A stretch of DNA of 64,000 nt from Photobacterium sp. TLY01 (GCF_021432065.1 NZ_CP090365.1:744001-808000); one strand, 5' to 3'. Counted from the stretch's first letter, positions 1 to 7,732 are shown. Translations and numbers: made by a program. Notes: generated by a model not told the origin, from the letters alone.

Positions 1-17
1 CTCAAGAGTAACGTTTT

Positions 18-551
18 ATGCGGCTTCTTAAGCGTACGGTTCACCCTGATATCTCTGACTTCAGTGGTTCGGTGTTTTACCGCGAAGCAGCCAGGGCAAT
101 TATTCTCGATGGCGACAAGATTCTGATGCTGTACACCGCAAGGTATCACGACTACACCTTACCCGGTGGCGGTATTGATGAAGGGGAAGAGATTGAAGCC
201 GGGCTGATCCGTGAGCTTCAGGAGGAAACCGGCGCCCGTCATATCCGTGACATTGTCCCTTTTGGCCTTTATGAAGAGTATCGGCCCTGGTACAAACCGG
301 ACTTTGATATCATGCATATGAAATCATTCTGCTTCACCTGCCGTATCGACAGTCAGTTAGGCGACACGCAACTGGAAAGCTATGAAATCCAAAATGGTAT
401 GAAGCCGGTCTGGATCAATATCCATGAGGCGATTGCGCACAACCAGGAAACGATCGCTAAAAGTGAGAAAAAAGGGCTGTCTGTTGAGCGCGAGCTGTTT
501 TTACTTCAATGTATCCGTGATGAGCTGCTGACGGTAACTAAGGCAGTGTGA
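18..551 (+). CDS. Nudix hydrolase
   Basis: A 177-aa Nudix-fold pyrophosphohydrolase expected to hydrolyse a nucleoside-diphosphate-linked substrate in the cytoplasm. The Nudix box Gx5Ex7REUxEExGU is complete at residues ~50-73 (GGGIDEGEE followed by RELQEETGA), so the metal-binding glutamates are present. The ATG at 18 follows an AAGAG-like ribosome site. The C-terminal ~50 residues are helical and carry no extra domain. The substrate cannot be read from the sequence. About 155 bp without a gene separate it from the next gene, so it is probably transcribed alone. Confidence 0.9.
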   Translation: MRLLKRTVHPDISDFSGSVFYREAARAIILDGDKILMLYTARYHDYTLPGGGIDEGEEIEAGLIRELQEETGARHIRDIVPFGLYEEYRPWYKPDFDIMHMKSFCFTCRIDSQLGDTQLESYEIQNGMKPVWINIHEAIAHNQETIAKSEKKGLSVERELFLLQCIRDELLTVTKAV

Positions 552-706
552 CTTCGGTGTTGTACTACAAGCAACTCATTGATTCGATTTAACAACACAG
601 AAAGTGAATTCGCTCGATAAATGGCAACTTCACAGTTATTTTACACGCCAAACAGACAGAAACTGCCTATGATTATATCCATGTCATCGTATTTCTGGAG
701 ATAGTT

Positions 707-1294
707 ATGGCTTTATCAGTTCGCAACATGGTTTTTGTCGCTCTGGCGGTGTTTCCTCTCTGCGCATCAGCAGCCTGGAAACTGGATAACAGCCAATCGC
801 AACTGCGATTTTTATCCGTAAAAAATAACAGTGTGATTGAGCAGCATTCATTTAAAGAATTTGAAGGCTCTATCACGGATCAGGGTAAGGTGCAGGTGAT
901 GCTGGATTTATCCAGTGTGGACACACAAATCCCAATTCGTGATGAACGTATGAAATCGATGCTGTTCAACGTGGCTGATTTTCCTAAAGCGATGCTGGAA
1001 GGCGAGGTCGATGTAACCGGGCTGTCGGATCTGAAACCGGGAGAAACACTGACGCAGCAAGTCTCCCTGAAGCTCAACCTTCATGGGGCGATTAATCCGG
1101 TTAATGCGGACTTACGGATTACACGCCTGGTTGACGACACACTGATGGTCAGCAGCCAGAGCCCGATTGTCATTGATGCGAAAGCTTTCGGCTTAGAAAA
1201 GGGAATTACCGCGCTGCAGGAAGTCGCGAATTTGAATGGCATACTGCCAAGTGTTCCTGTCTTTGTGAATCTGGCATTCGTACCTGAGTCATAA
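707..1294 (+). CDS. YceI family periplasmic protein
   Basis: A 195-aa secreted lipocalin-like protein of the YceI family, whose members bind isoprenoid-type lipids in the periplasm. A Sec signal peptide occupies residues 1-22 (hydrophobic core, ASA cleavage site), and the mature protein opens with WKLDNSQSQLRF as in the family. A GGAG ribosome site precedes the ATG. It stands alone; no cytochrome b561 gene, a frequent neighbour of yceI, is seen beside it. The ligand is unknown. Confidence 0.9.
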   Translation: MALSVRNMVFVALAVFPLCASAAWKLDNSQSQLRFLSVKNNSVIEQHSFKEFEGSITDQGKVQVMLDLSSVDTQIPIRDERMKSMLFNVADFPKAMLEGEVDVTGLSDLKPGETLTQQVSLKLNLHGAINPVNADLRITRLVDDTLMVSSQSPIVIDAKAFGLEKGITALQEVANLNGILPSVPVFVNLAFVPES

Positions 1295-1373
1295 TAACCC
1301 GCTGAATTTTTTGACCTTGACGGTCACGCTCATTATGCTCTTGCCATATTCACAGTGAATACAGGGAGTGGTT

Positions 1374-1991
1374 ATGAAGAGCGTGACAGTCAATGGCAAA
1401 CCAGTTCAGCCGGGTAAAGTGATTTGTATCGGCCGAAATTATGTCGCCCATATTGAAGAGTTAGGGAATGAAATACCCGAGGAAATGGTTATTTTCATGA
1501 AACCTAACACGGCGATTGGGACTGAATTACACGCCACCCACGGTGGTGAAGTGCTGCATTATGAAGCCGAAATCGCGTATCTCTATCATGGTGGCCGGTT
1601 CAGCGCGGCAGCGCTGGGATTGGATCTCACCAAGCGTGATCTGCAGTCTAAACTGAAAGACAAAGGTTTACCGTGGGAACGCAGTAAGGTGTTCGAAGGC
1701 GCCGCCCTGTTCAGTGAATTCGTTGCGTTGCCTGATTCTGACGCCCCGCTTGGCTTGTCGCTACACATTGATGGCACCCTGATTCAGAAAGGGGATACGA
1801 GCCTTATGCTTTACTCACCGGCAGTTATCCTGGCTGAAGTGCAGAAAGTCATACCGCTTGAAGATGGCGATGTGGTGATGACCGGGACGCCCAAAGGGGT
1901 GGGTCAGGTTCAAGCCGGGCAAGAATTTATGGGGGCATTAAGCTGTCGTGAGCAAGCGTTGGTCAGCGTATGCTGGAAAGCAGCAGACTGA
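1374..1991 (+). CDS. fumarylacetoacetate hydrolase family protein
   Basis: A 205-aa single-domain FAH-fold enzyme of the YcgM/FAHD1 type, which acts on 2-oxo acids such as acylpyruvates or oxaloacetate. The N-terminal CIGRNYVAHIEE, the acidic metal-ligand segment HYEAEIAYL and the C-terminal MTGTPKGVG loop are all present. The start at 1374 is chosen because CAGGGAG lies 6 nt upstream; two in-frame GTG codons just upstream are worse placed. The downstream DUF3820 gene is only ~45 bp away in the same direction and may be cotranscribed. Exact substrate unknown. Confidence 0.9.
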   Translation: MKSVTVNGKPVQPGKVICIGRNYVAHIEELGNEIPEEMVIFMKPNTAIGTELHATHGGEVLHYEAEIAYLYHGGRFSAAALGLDLTKRDLQSKLKDKGLPWERSKVFEGAALFSEFVALPDSDAPLGLSLHIDGTLIQKGDTSLMLYSPAVILAEVQKVIPLEDGDVVMTGTPKGVGQVQAGQEFMGALSCREQALVSVCWKAAD

Positions 1992-2035
1992 CACCGGGTT
2001 CAGCAAGATAAGTGAGTACGAAGCGGTACATATCC

Positions 2036-2269
2036 ATGTTTGATAAACGTGATTTGGTCAGGCTGGCCAATATGAAAATGCCTTTCGGCAAATACAGTGG
2101 TCGGGTACTCATTGATTTACCAGAACCCTATTTGCTGTGGTTTGCGAAGCAGGGTTTTCCGGACGGGGAACTTGGCCGGTTGCTGGCACTAACACTTGAG
2201 ATGAAAATTGAAGGGTTAGAAGAGGTGATCAGGCCATTAAAAGGGTTCAGCCTCGATGCTCAGGCCTGA
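2036..2269 (+). CDS. DUF3820 family protein
   Basis: A 77-aa conserved protein of the DUF3820 family, common in gammaproteobacteria and of unknown function. The family block MKMPFGKYSGRVLIDLPEPY is clear, and DUF3820 proteins often have the same Lys/Gly-containing core (some resemble a degraded nuclease-associated motif). The frame is open back to a GTG at 2012, giving 85 aa. The ATG at 2036 is preferred because family members usually begin MFDKxDL, but neither start has a strong ribosome site. It is probably the last gene after the FAH-family gene; a terminator follows. Confidence 0.75.
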   Translation: MFDKRDLVRLANMKMPFGKYSGRVLIDLPEPYLLWFAKQGFPDGELGRLLALTLEMKIEGLEEVIRPLKGFSLDAQA

Positions 2270-2284
2270 GCAACATCAGAAATG

Positions 2285-2315
2285 AACAGGGAGCCAGACG
2301 GCTCCCTGTTGTTTT
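2285..2315 (+). terminator. intrinsic terminator after DUF3820 gene
   Basis: AACAGGGAGCC and GGCTCCCTGTT form an 11-bp perfect stem with a 4-nt loop, followed by GTTTTA. It lies between convergent genes and touches the 3' end of the DUF3010 gene, so it may serve both strands. Confidence 0.8.
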
Positions 2316-2736
2316 ACTTACTTAAAAAGGCATAACCGGCTACAAACGCATTTTCCTGAAACTGGCGCAGTCCTGTGCCGCGGAAATCCACAGACAGCGG
2401 GTTTCTTTTCAGTTTCTCTTTGATGTCGGCGTTGCTGATAAAAGTGACATCCAGATCGGCAATCAACTGGATAGCCGTTTCCATCTTGAAGCTTTCAGCA
2501 CTTCCCGCGTGCTTTCCGCGTGTTTCACGCGTTTTGATGACAACGTGCTCCACCTGGTAATCCTCGATCAGCTTTTGAAAGCTTTTCTGGAATTGGCGCA
2601 TCTGTTGGTTGTCGAAGGCATCGCTCAGCACCAGTTTCTGCGATCGGCAGTCAGGAATTGAAAACATCCCTTGTTTCAGTGACAGCAGACAAAGGTTCGC
2701 TTCTTTCCCTTTCAGCTCAACGGCAAAAATTTTCAT
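2314..2736 (-). CDS. DUF3010 family protein
   Basis: A 140-aa conserved gammaproteobacterial protein of the DUF3010 family, function unknown. The start at 2736 gives the family-typical MKIFAVELKGKEA; the longer frame to 2778 adds a His/Arg-rich stretch that looks like non-coding sequence. The N-terminal beta-strand pattern and later VVIKTRETRGKHAGS block resemble an RNase H-like fold, but that is inference. No signal peptide or membrane segment. Monocistronic, convergent with the upstream pair. Confidence 0.8.
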   Translation of the reverse strand: MKIFAVELKGKEANLCLLSLKQGMFSIPDCRSQKLVLSDAFDNQQMRQFQKSFQKLIEDYQVEHVVIKTRETRGKHAGSAESFKMETAIQLIADLDVTFISNADIKEKLKRNPLSVDFRGTGLRQFQENAFVAGYAFLSK

Positions 2737-2966
2737 GGTATATCCCGAATAGTGACGATGGCGGCTATTGTAAGCCAAGATAAGACTGACTGTCAGTGAT
2801 AATCACTGCCGGGTGGCGTTTTTTGCAGGGCTATTCTGCGTCGTTCCAGGGGGCTATGTGAGACAGGTGAAGAGGTTTAACATTTTTTAAACAATCTTTT
2901 CTGCTTCAGTCTAAATGTGCTTATACTTTTCATATCAAGCTGTTGACTGTGATTCAGGGATTTAAG

Positions 2967-3410
2967 ATGAGATTCAGACTTACCCCCCCTTTGGTGTTTT
3001 TAATGACCCTGGCTGCAATGTACTTGCTGGCTCAGTATCTTCCGTTATGGCAGTTTAGTTTTCCTGGCCAGATTGTATTTGAGTGGGTGTTCAGTTTATT
3101 GGCTGTGGGTTTTGGGTTGGCCGGTATCATGGCATTTGCCCGCGCGAAAACAGCAATCAATCCACGCAAGACAACGCGGCTGGTCACTTCTGGAGTGTAC
3201 CGGATATCAAGAAATCCCATTTATCTGGGGTTGTTGCTATTACTGGTGGCGGTTTTTCTGAACCTGTCAGCCATTTCCAGTCTGATCATGATTCCGGTAT
3301 TTGCGATTTACATGAATTATGTACAGATTGCGGCAGAGGAAAGAGTTCTGAAGCACGCATTTGGCCAGCAATATCAAGAGTATTGTCAGCACGTCAGGCG
3401 ATGGTGCTGA
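2967..3410 (+). CDS. isoprenylcysteine carboxyl methyltransferase-like membrane protein
   Basis: A 147-aa integral membrane protein with about four hydrophobic segments and the ICMT/PEMT-type C-terminal motif: TSGVYRISRNPIYLG at ~77-91 (substrate and SAM site region) and a terminal EERVLKHAFGQQYQEYC. Bacterial members are annotated as isoprenylcysteine methyltransferase-like but the substrate is usually unknown. The ATG at 2967 has AGGGA upstream; the longer frame from 2943 adds only 8 residues. Flanked by its own upstream AT-rich region and a downstream hairpin, so probably monocistronic. Confidence 0.85.
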   Translation: MRFRLTPPLVFLMTLAAMYLLAQYLPLWQFSFPGQIVFEWVFSLLAVGFGLAGIMAFARAKTAINPRKTTRLVTSGVYRISRNPIYLGLLLLLVAVFLNLSAISSLIMIPVFAIYMNYVQIAAEERVLKHAFGQQYQEYCQHVRRWC

Positions 3411-3425
3411 AAGACATCCGGAGAC

Positions 3426-3454
3426 AAAACAGGGAGCCATGTGCTCCCTGTTTT
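3426..3454. terminator. bidirectional terminator
   Basis: AAAACAGGGAGC and GCTCCCTGTTTT are a perfect 12-bp inverted repeat with a 5-nt loop between two convergent genes. A/T tracts on both arms suit termination in both directions. Confidence 0.75.
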
Positions 3455-3462
3455 GGTTTGGA

Positions 3463-3834
3463 TCATGAACAATCGGCCACGGAATGCTTCGGCTTGAGCG
3501 GCTGTCCGGCAAAGCGGATGCCGCGCCAGCCATATTTCATGAATGTGCGGATGTTCATATGATCGGTGCCATCAGGATGATTCAGCACAGCATCAAAATA
3601 GTGATGCCCAAAACAGGCAAGGGTTTCCTGTTCAGAGAGTTTGTGCTGCTGGGCAAAGGCGAAGATACGGCATGAGCCTTCATTGCTGCCTGCTTCGTTG
3701 GCCAGTGTTTCATTGCCCAGACCATTGCTGAACGCCGTCGGCCTGTAATCGTAGTGCTGGTCAATGACACTCAGGACGTTGTCGAAAACAACGCTGGTGG
3801 GTGATTCCTTAATGGTTTTGAGCAGCGTATCCAT
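3463..3834 (-). CDS. HopJ type III effector-like protein
   Basis: A 123-aa protein of the HopJ family, named after a Pseudomonas effector but widespread in non-pathogenic marine gammaproteobacteria, where no secretion role is established. The family core is visible: VIDQHYDYRPTAFSNG at ~23-38, NEAGSNEGSCRIFAFAQ, and HPDGTDHMNIRTFMKYGW. No signal peptide. A typical Vibrionaceae housekeeping homologue; the effector label should not be taken as function here. The gene is preceded by CAGGAG. Confidence 0.88.
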   Translation of the reverse strand: MDTLLKTIKESPTSVVFDNVLSVIDQHYDYRPTAFSNGLGNETLANEAGSNEGSCRIFAFAQQHKLSEQETLACFGHHYFDAVLNHPDGTDHMNIRTFMKYGWRGIRFAGQPLKPKHSVADCS

Positions 3835-3959
3835 GCTGTTCTCCTGCTTCAGTGATATTGGGGAAAACGAGGGAAGCCCCCGTAGCAGCTTTGCATATCC
3901 GGCATCATGCGCCGGAGATGCGAAAGCGATGAGTGAATTCAGGCTTAGTGCTGTCTTAC

Positions 3960-4361
3960 TTAACGCTTACCTGATTTTTTAGATTGCTGTCTTAGCGCAT
4001 CGTCCAGCTCGTCCGGGTACAGGATGATGCCTTCCTGATCCAGGTTCGGAAATACGACAATCGCCAGTTCGTCGTCTTCCAGTCCGGGTGTCCAGCGGCT
4101 GTGCCATTTATTGATTGAAATTGATTCAGGCTTGCATTCCGCCCAGTCTCCGGTTGCCCAGGCTTGGGCGAATTCCTGATTTGGCCAGATTGGCACACAG
4201 TCTTCATCCTCGCTGTTTAACATGACACAGCCGTGTTCATCAGTCAGAATCCAGATCTGCCCCTGACTGGTCACTTCTTTCAGCAGGTATTGACATCTTT
4301 TTTCCGCATCGTACTGCAAAATTGTGTCAATTTGTTCGGTGGATAAAGGGGTGGTGGACAT
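3960..4361 (-). CDS. DUF2750 family protein
   Basis: A 133-aa acidic cytoplasmic protein of the DUF2750 family, function unknown. The family signature includes a WILTDEHGCVML strand, IWPNQEFAQAWATGDW and a C-terminal region with conserved Trp. The start at 4361 is chosen because the longer frame to 4475 adds an unlikely Ile/Pro stretch; AGGA lies upstream of this ATG. A second DUF2750 gene is at 16805-17158 in this window, only distantly similar. Confidence 0.82.
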   Translation of the reverse strand: MSTTPLSTEQIDTILQYDAEKRCQYLLKEVTSQGQIWILTDEHGCVMLNSEDEDCVPIWPNQEFAQAWATGDWAECKPESISINKWHSRWTPGLEDDELAIVVFPNLDQEGIILYPDELDDALRQQSKKSGKR

Positions 4362-4516
4362 AGTTGGATCCTGTTTTCGGATGTTGATGATGATGATTTG
4401 TTGACTTGGCGGCGCTATTGGCAGCATTGGGAAAAACGGCACGATAGCTCGTCCGGAATCAACTGCTCTAAGCATAGTGGAAAGCGGGATGGGAAGAAAG
4501 GGGGGAAGGCCAGGCG

Positions 4517-4544
4517 AAAAAAATGCCAGCAGTGGCTGGCATTT
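4517..4544 (-). terminator. terminator of the outer-membrane protein gene
   Basis: Read on the minus strand, AAATGCCAGC and GCTGGCATTT form a 10-bp stem with a 4-nt loop and a run of seven T. It follows the stop of the beta-barrel gene. Confidence 0.85.
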
Positions 4545-4561
4545 GTGGTGAAAAGCCTGAG

Positions 4562-5590
4562 TTATTTCAGGGTATAAGGGATGCGGACGGTCAATTGGAA
4601 GTCAGGGGCATCAGCCGTTAACCCTGCTGCCGCCCCCACGTTGATGGTGGTTTCTCTGTTCACGGCATAGTTGGCACCGAAAGAGATGGTATCCAGTTGC
4701 AGTAATTTCGCATCGTCAGGATATCCGCCGTTCACTTTCGATTTCAGGATGGTCTTGTGGTTCAGGCCGATGCTGAAAGAAAATTTGGGGTTCACCGCAA
4801 AGCCCATGCCTGCGCCCAGTGAAATGGTATCCCCCAAATCGATGGTGTTTATTTGTGTACTTGGAGCCTGGTCAGTCGCAGGAATCTGTATGCTGACATC
4901 ATCTTTAATGTTCCAGATGTAGCTGGCATTCAGAAACAGCACGGCGGGGTCCAGCGGCATGATCATGGTCACGCCCGGCTCTATGCTTGGAAAGCCTGAG
5001 CCTGTCGGCAACTCTTTAAAATCATTGGTGCTATCAATCGGTACCTCATAAGGTGAGCTCCCTGTGGTACTTTTGAAGCGCAGGCTGCCTATCCAGTAAG
5101 GGGCTTCGAGCATATTGAACTGGTATTTAAATGCGGCTTCGATATCACCCAGGTCGTTCCCTTCGACTGTCTTGGTGGTGGGGCTGTTAGACGGGCCATT
5201 GATATCCCGCTCGGAGATGGAATCGTTCCGGTAAACCCAGGGAATCCTGGCTTCGACTTCTAACCGGTTGGTGATCCCGTAACGTCCGGTAAGACCAAAG
5301 GTCATGGTGGTTCTGTCAATATCACTGGCCCGGATCAGGCCAACAATGAGGGATGGCAGTACGGTATAACCGACCACCGAAACGGTATTGGACGAGTTCT
5401 GGGTATAGGTTAAGGAAGAATCCAGCACGAAAGACCCTTTCGGTGTCAATACCCCTGGTCTTTCCAGAATGTCGGTCACTGTCTGAACCTGACGCGACTT
5501 TTGTTGGGTTGTTGTAGATTCCTCTGCAGCAACCGTGGTTGAAAAGATCGCTATCAGCGCTAAAAGGCTGTGTGTGTTAAACTTTCTCAC
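4562..5590 (-). CDS. outer-membrane beta-barrel protein, FapF/phenol-MetA-type, divergent from amyloid genes
   Basis: A 342-aa predicted outer-membrane barrel. The start is a GTG at 5590 with GAGGA 5 nt upstream, giving a Sec signal peptide (residues ~1-23, cleavage near TTVAA/EES). The longer frame to 5689 would bury the signal. The mature protein opens DILERPGVLTPKGSFVLD and continues with alternating amphipathic strands, as in the phenol-degradation MetA-like barrel superfamily to which I place the amyloid secretion channel FapF. FapF has an N-terminal coiled-coil plug; here only ~35 residues precede the barrel, so that plug looks absent or very short. Divergent from the subunit genes, which together with the C39 peptidase suggests it is the export pore. 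That role is inference. Confidence 0.7.
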   Translation of the reverse strand: MRKFNTHSLLALIAIFSTTVAAEESTTTQQKSRQVQTVTDILERPGVLTPKGSFVLDSSLTYTQNSSNTVSVVGYTVLPSLIVGLIRASDIDRTTMTFGLTGRYGITNRLEVEARIPWVYRNDSISERDINGPSNSPTTKTVEGNDLGDIEAAFKYQFNMLEAPYWIGSLRFKSTTGSSPYEVPIDSTNDFKELPTGSGFPSIEPGVTMIMPLDPAVLFLNASYIWNIKDDVSIQIPATDQAPSTQINTIDLGDTISLGAGMGFAVNPKFSFSIGLNHKTILKSKVNGGYPDDAKLLQLDTISFGANYAVNRETTINVGAAAGLTADAPDFQLTVRIPYTLK

Positions 5591-5632
5591 GATATCCTCA
5601 CTTTGTTTGCAAAGGTCACCCCAAAAAATGGC

Positions 5633-5649
5633 AGTCAGTTGCACTGACT
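5633..5649. promoter_or_regulatory. perfect inverted repeat, candidate operator
   Basis: AGTCAGT-TGC-ACTGACT, a perfect 7-bp dyad with 3-nt spacer, 43 bp upstream of the barrel gene start. The symmetry is that of a binding site for a dimeric regulator such as the Fis-type HTH of the nearby VpsR-like protein. The assignment to that protein is a guess. Confidence 0.45.
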
Positions 5650-5760
5650 TGTCATAAGAATAGTCAAGCATTTGATAAAAAGTGATCAATAAAAGGTTAT
5701 TTTTGTCTTACTTCTGCATCCTGATAAAAACAGTATTAATCTCAATACAATTATTAGTAA

Positions 5761-5783
5761 TGAGAATGCTGAATCCATTCTTA
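5761..5783. promoter_or_regulatory. imperfect inverted repeat in divergent promoter region
   Basis: TGAGAATG-N7-CATTCTTA, 7 of 8 positions symmetric, near the middle of the divergent region. Possible second regulator site; no promoter could be aligned to it. Confidence 0.3.
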
Positions 5784-5956
5784 GAAATAAGGACGTTCAG
5801 CCAAGGTAAATAAAGGAATACGTGTGGTTTTTATTGCCATCGTTTTTATTAAAAATAATACAAACTAAAAAGTGGCGAAAACTAGTATTAAGTTATCTCT
5901 CGTGGCAGCACGGGGGAGCAATAAAATAAAAACTCAACATATTTGGAGTCTTAATC

Positions 5957-6616
5957 ATGCGTAAATCTAATCTCGCGCTGTTAGTAGCAGTAGTAGTTGC
6001 ATCTCCTCTGGCCTTGGCCTACCCACAAGCACCAAGCTACGGCGGTGGTGGTTACGGTGGTCATAATGGTGGTTATGATAATGATTCATCCATTGTTGAT
6101 TCATATAATGATGATGCAACATTGGAAGCTACGCTGACTTATGACAGCGATAAAACCATTACCGACAGCTTTAATGAAGATAATGATCATCTGATCATGA
6201 AAGACATCAACAACGATAAAAGCTTTAAGTACACAGATAACAGTGACAATAGTAAGAAGTTCCACTTCGAAAGTAACTATAAGCACACTGAAACCTGGAA
6301 AATCGATGTTGATGAAAACTTCTACATGGCGAAATCTGACCTGAAAGGTGAAGTCATTGCGAATGACGTCACATACGGCGGTGCTTGCTGTGATGATAAA
6401 GACTGGGGTCATGGTGGTGGCTACGGTAGCCGTGGTTATGGCAATGGTGGCAACAATGGTGGCGGCGATGCCGGTTCACTGACTGTGACCCACATCAATG
6501 ACATGACAGGTGCCTTTGCCGGTGCATCAGGTATCAGCCTGGCAGGTCAAAACGCAGGTAACAACTCGCTGGTTCAACAAAGTGCTAGCACTAACGCTGT
6601 ACTTCTGGGCCAATAA
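5957..6616 (+). CDS. secreted amyloid-like structural protein (Fap-like subunit 1)
   Basis: A 219-aa secreted protein. The signal peptide is residues 1-21. A Gly/Tyr/His-rich tract follows (~27-40), then an Asp/Asn-rich core with SFNEDND, MKDINNDKS and DNSDNS blocks (~71-100), TYGGACCD with a Cys pair at 144-145, a second Gly-rich tract (~151-174), and a C-terminal block SGISLAGQNAGNNSLVQQ (~191-208). The Asn/Gln/Gly-rich repeats in a C39-peptidase locus with an outer-membrane barrel recall Fap amyloid. The gene at 7174-7725 is a paralogue lacking both Gly-rich tracts. Ribosome site GGAG is 8 nt before the ATG. Amyloid formation is inferred; calcium or adhesion functions are alternatives. Confidence 0.72.
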   Translation: MRKSNLALLVAVVVASPLALAYPQAPSYGGGGYGGHNGGYDNDSSIVDSYNDDATLEATLTYDSDKTITDSFNEDNDHLIMKDINNDKSFKYTDNSDNSKKFHFESNYKHTETWKIDVDENFYMAKSDLKGEVIANDVTYGGACCDDKDWGHGGGYGSRGYGNGGNNGGGDAGSLTVTHINDMTGAFAGASGISLAGQNAGNNSLVQQSASTNAVLLGQ

Positions 6617-6660
6617 CACATTAGCTGAGAGGTGTCAGAGGCAACTCTCAGGAGGACGTC

Positions 6661-6993
6661 ATGAGATATTTAACGCTGACCGTAGCTGTACTGTTGTCTT
6701 GGGGTGCAGTTGCTGATGAGTTGGATATTCTAACAACTTCCGATACGTTGAGTGATAGTTCAATGTATGAGACTCGGGGTGGGCAGTACGAGCTCAACAT
6801 TGACTACATGCAAGCCGATTCGGATATGTACGGTGATGTCGTAGGTAATGGCGCGTATGGCAATACAACTGGTAATAACGTGATTGATGGCGGAGCCTTC
6901 AGCGGATCATCAGGGGTATTCAACGTTGTCCAAAACACCGGTAATAATGTGTTAATTCAAAATGCGACCGTGGTTAACCTGACATTGAAGTAA
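6661..6993 (+). CDS. small secreted amyloid-associated protein
   Basis: A 110-aa secreted protein with a strong AGGAGG ribosome site. The signal peptide is residues ~1-18. It is followed by SSMYETRGG (33-41), a double-glycine motif shared in pattern with the gene at 8570-9097, then an Asn/Gly-rich middle and a C-terminal SGVFNVVQNTGNNVLIQ block (84-100) matching the C-termini of the two larger subunits. It lies 44 bp downstream of subunit 1 and is probably cotranscribed. A nucleator or minor component role, like FapB, is plausible but not shown. Confidence 0.65.
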   Translation: MRYLTLTVAVLLSWGAVADELDILTTSDTLSDSSMYETRGGQYELNIDYMQADSDMYGDVVGNGAYGNTTGNNVIDGGAFSGSSGVFNVVQNTGNNVLIQNATVVNLTLK

Positions 6994-7012
6994 CACTGTT
7001 AGTGTATCTAAG

Positions 7013-7030
7013 CCGGATGATTTCATCCGG
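7013..7030 (+). other. intergenic hairpin
   Basis: CCGGATG-ATTT-CATCCGG, a 7-bp stem 20 nt after the stop of the small subunit gene. It lacks a downstream T run, so it is more likely an mRNA-stabilising or partial-termination structure than a full terminator. Confidence 0.5.
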
Positions 7031-7118
7031 GAATAAAACTAAATGTTAAATTACTAGTAATTGATATTTGGTTTCGCAGGGCTAACATCATTGCTTCAAC
7101 ATCTATAACATTTACCCA

Positions 7119-7144
7119 GCATGAGATTTATTTAAATCTCATGC
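7119..7144. promoter_or_regulatory. perfect 26-nt palindrome upstream of second subunit gene
   Basis: Two perfect 12-nt arms (GCATGAGATTTA and its complement) separated by TT, ending 30 nt before the ATG at 7174. No T tract follows, so it is not a standard terminator. It could be an operator or a 5'-UTR hairpin limiting translation of the second subunit. Confidence 0.6.
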
Positions 7145-7173
7145 GTTATGGGGAACATAATTGGAGTAACATC

Positions 7174-7725
7174 ATGCGTAAATCAAACGTGTTGTTATTA
7201 GCAGCGATTATTGCATCGCCCATGGCGTTTGCAAATGGCTATCCAGATGCAGATAATATCGAAGGCAGCTTCAATGATACTGTGGATAAAACATTGACTG
7301 TTGATGTCAGCAAATCAAAAGAAATCGATTATTCATTTAATGAAGATAACGATTTTCTTTACATGAAGGACATCGGTAACGATAAATCCAAAACCATTAA
7401 AGATAACAGCGATAATTCCTGGGTTGTGAAGAAAGTGTCTGATGTGGAAATCGACAAAACTTTCAAAAAGTCATACAGCATGGATAAAGTACTCGCTGAT
7501 TCTGAAATCGATGGTGAAGTGATTAAAAACGAAGTGACCTATGGTGGCGCTTGCTGCGACGGTAAAGCCGGAACTGTTGAAGTGGAACACTTTAACACCA
7601 TGGCCAACTCGTTTGGCGATGCGTCTGGTATCAGCATTGCTGGTCAGAACGTGGGTAATAACTCTATGATTCAGCAATCTACCAGCACCAATGCGACTCT
7701 GTCTGGTTCTGCCGGCGGATTCTAA
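7174..7725 (+). CDS. secreted amyloid-like structural protein (Fap-like subunit 2)
   Basis: A 183-aa paralogue of the 5957-6616 product. The start at 7174 is chosen by the shared MRKSN start and identically placed GGAG site; the in-frame ATG at 7141 lies inside a palindrome. The signal peptide is ~1-20. Shared blocks are SFNEDND and MKDIGNDKS (~54-72), DNSDNS, a Lys/Asp-alternating region (~86-105), TYGGACCD (Cys 127-128), and SGISIAGQNVGNNSMIQQ (151-168). It lacks the Gly/Tyr-rich tracts of subunit 1 and so may be the minimal form. A strong terminator follows. Confidence 0.72.
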   Translation: MRKSNVLLLAAIIASPMAFANGYPDADNIEGSFNDTVDKTLTVDVSKSKEIDYSFNEDNDFLYMKDIGNDKSKTIKDNSDNSWVVKKVSDVEIDKTFKKSYSMDKVLADSEIDGEVIKNEVTYGGACCDGKAGTVEVEHFNTMANSFGDASGISIAGQNVGNNSMIQQSTSTNATLSGSAGGF

Positions 7726-7732
7726 TCAATGT

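Larger units (their letters stand above)
5591..5956. promoter_or_regulatory. divergent regulatory region of the amyloid-like locus
   Basis: 366 bp, AT-rich, without a gene, between the barrel gene (leftward) and the first subunit gene (rightward). It holds two inverted repeats (listed separately) and CGGGGGAGCAA at 5911-5921, which matches the enterobacterial CsgD consensus at 10 of 11 positions but has no proven meaning here. I found no canonical sigma-54 -24/-12 element with correct GG-N10-GC spacing that could drive the subunit genes, consistent with a regulator that lacks GAFTGA. Confidence 0.5.

Noticed and set aside
3463..3834. Reading the HopJ-like gene as a virulence effector
   Set aside because: The family is widespread in non-pathogens, and no type III secretion genes are nearby.
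5608..5623. Minus-strand TGG-N9-TTGCA-like sigma-54 promoter match before the barrel gene
   Set aside because: The implied transcript start (~5597) would fall inside the ribosome-binding site of the GTG start, and the -24 half is poor.
5629..5645. Plus-strand TGGCAG-N4-TTGCA resembling sigma-54 promoter
   Set aside because: The GG-to-GC spacing is 9, not the required 10, and it lies 310 bp from the subunit start.
5911..5921. CGGGGGAGCAA as a CsgD site
   Set aside because: A 10 of 11 match to a consensus from another family; the local regulator is VpsR-like, and no CsgD/VpsT gene is adjacent.
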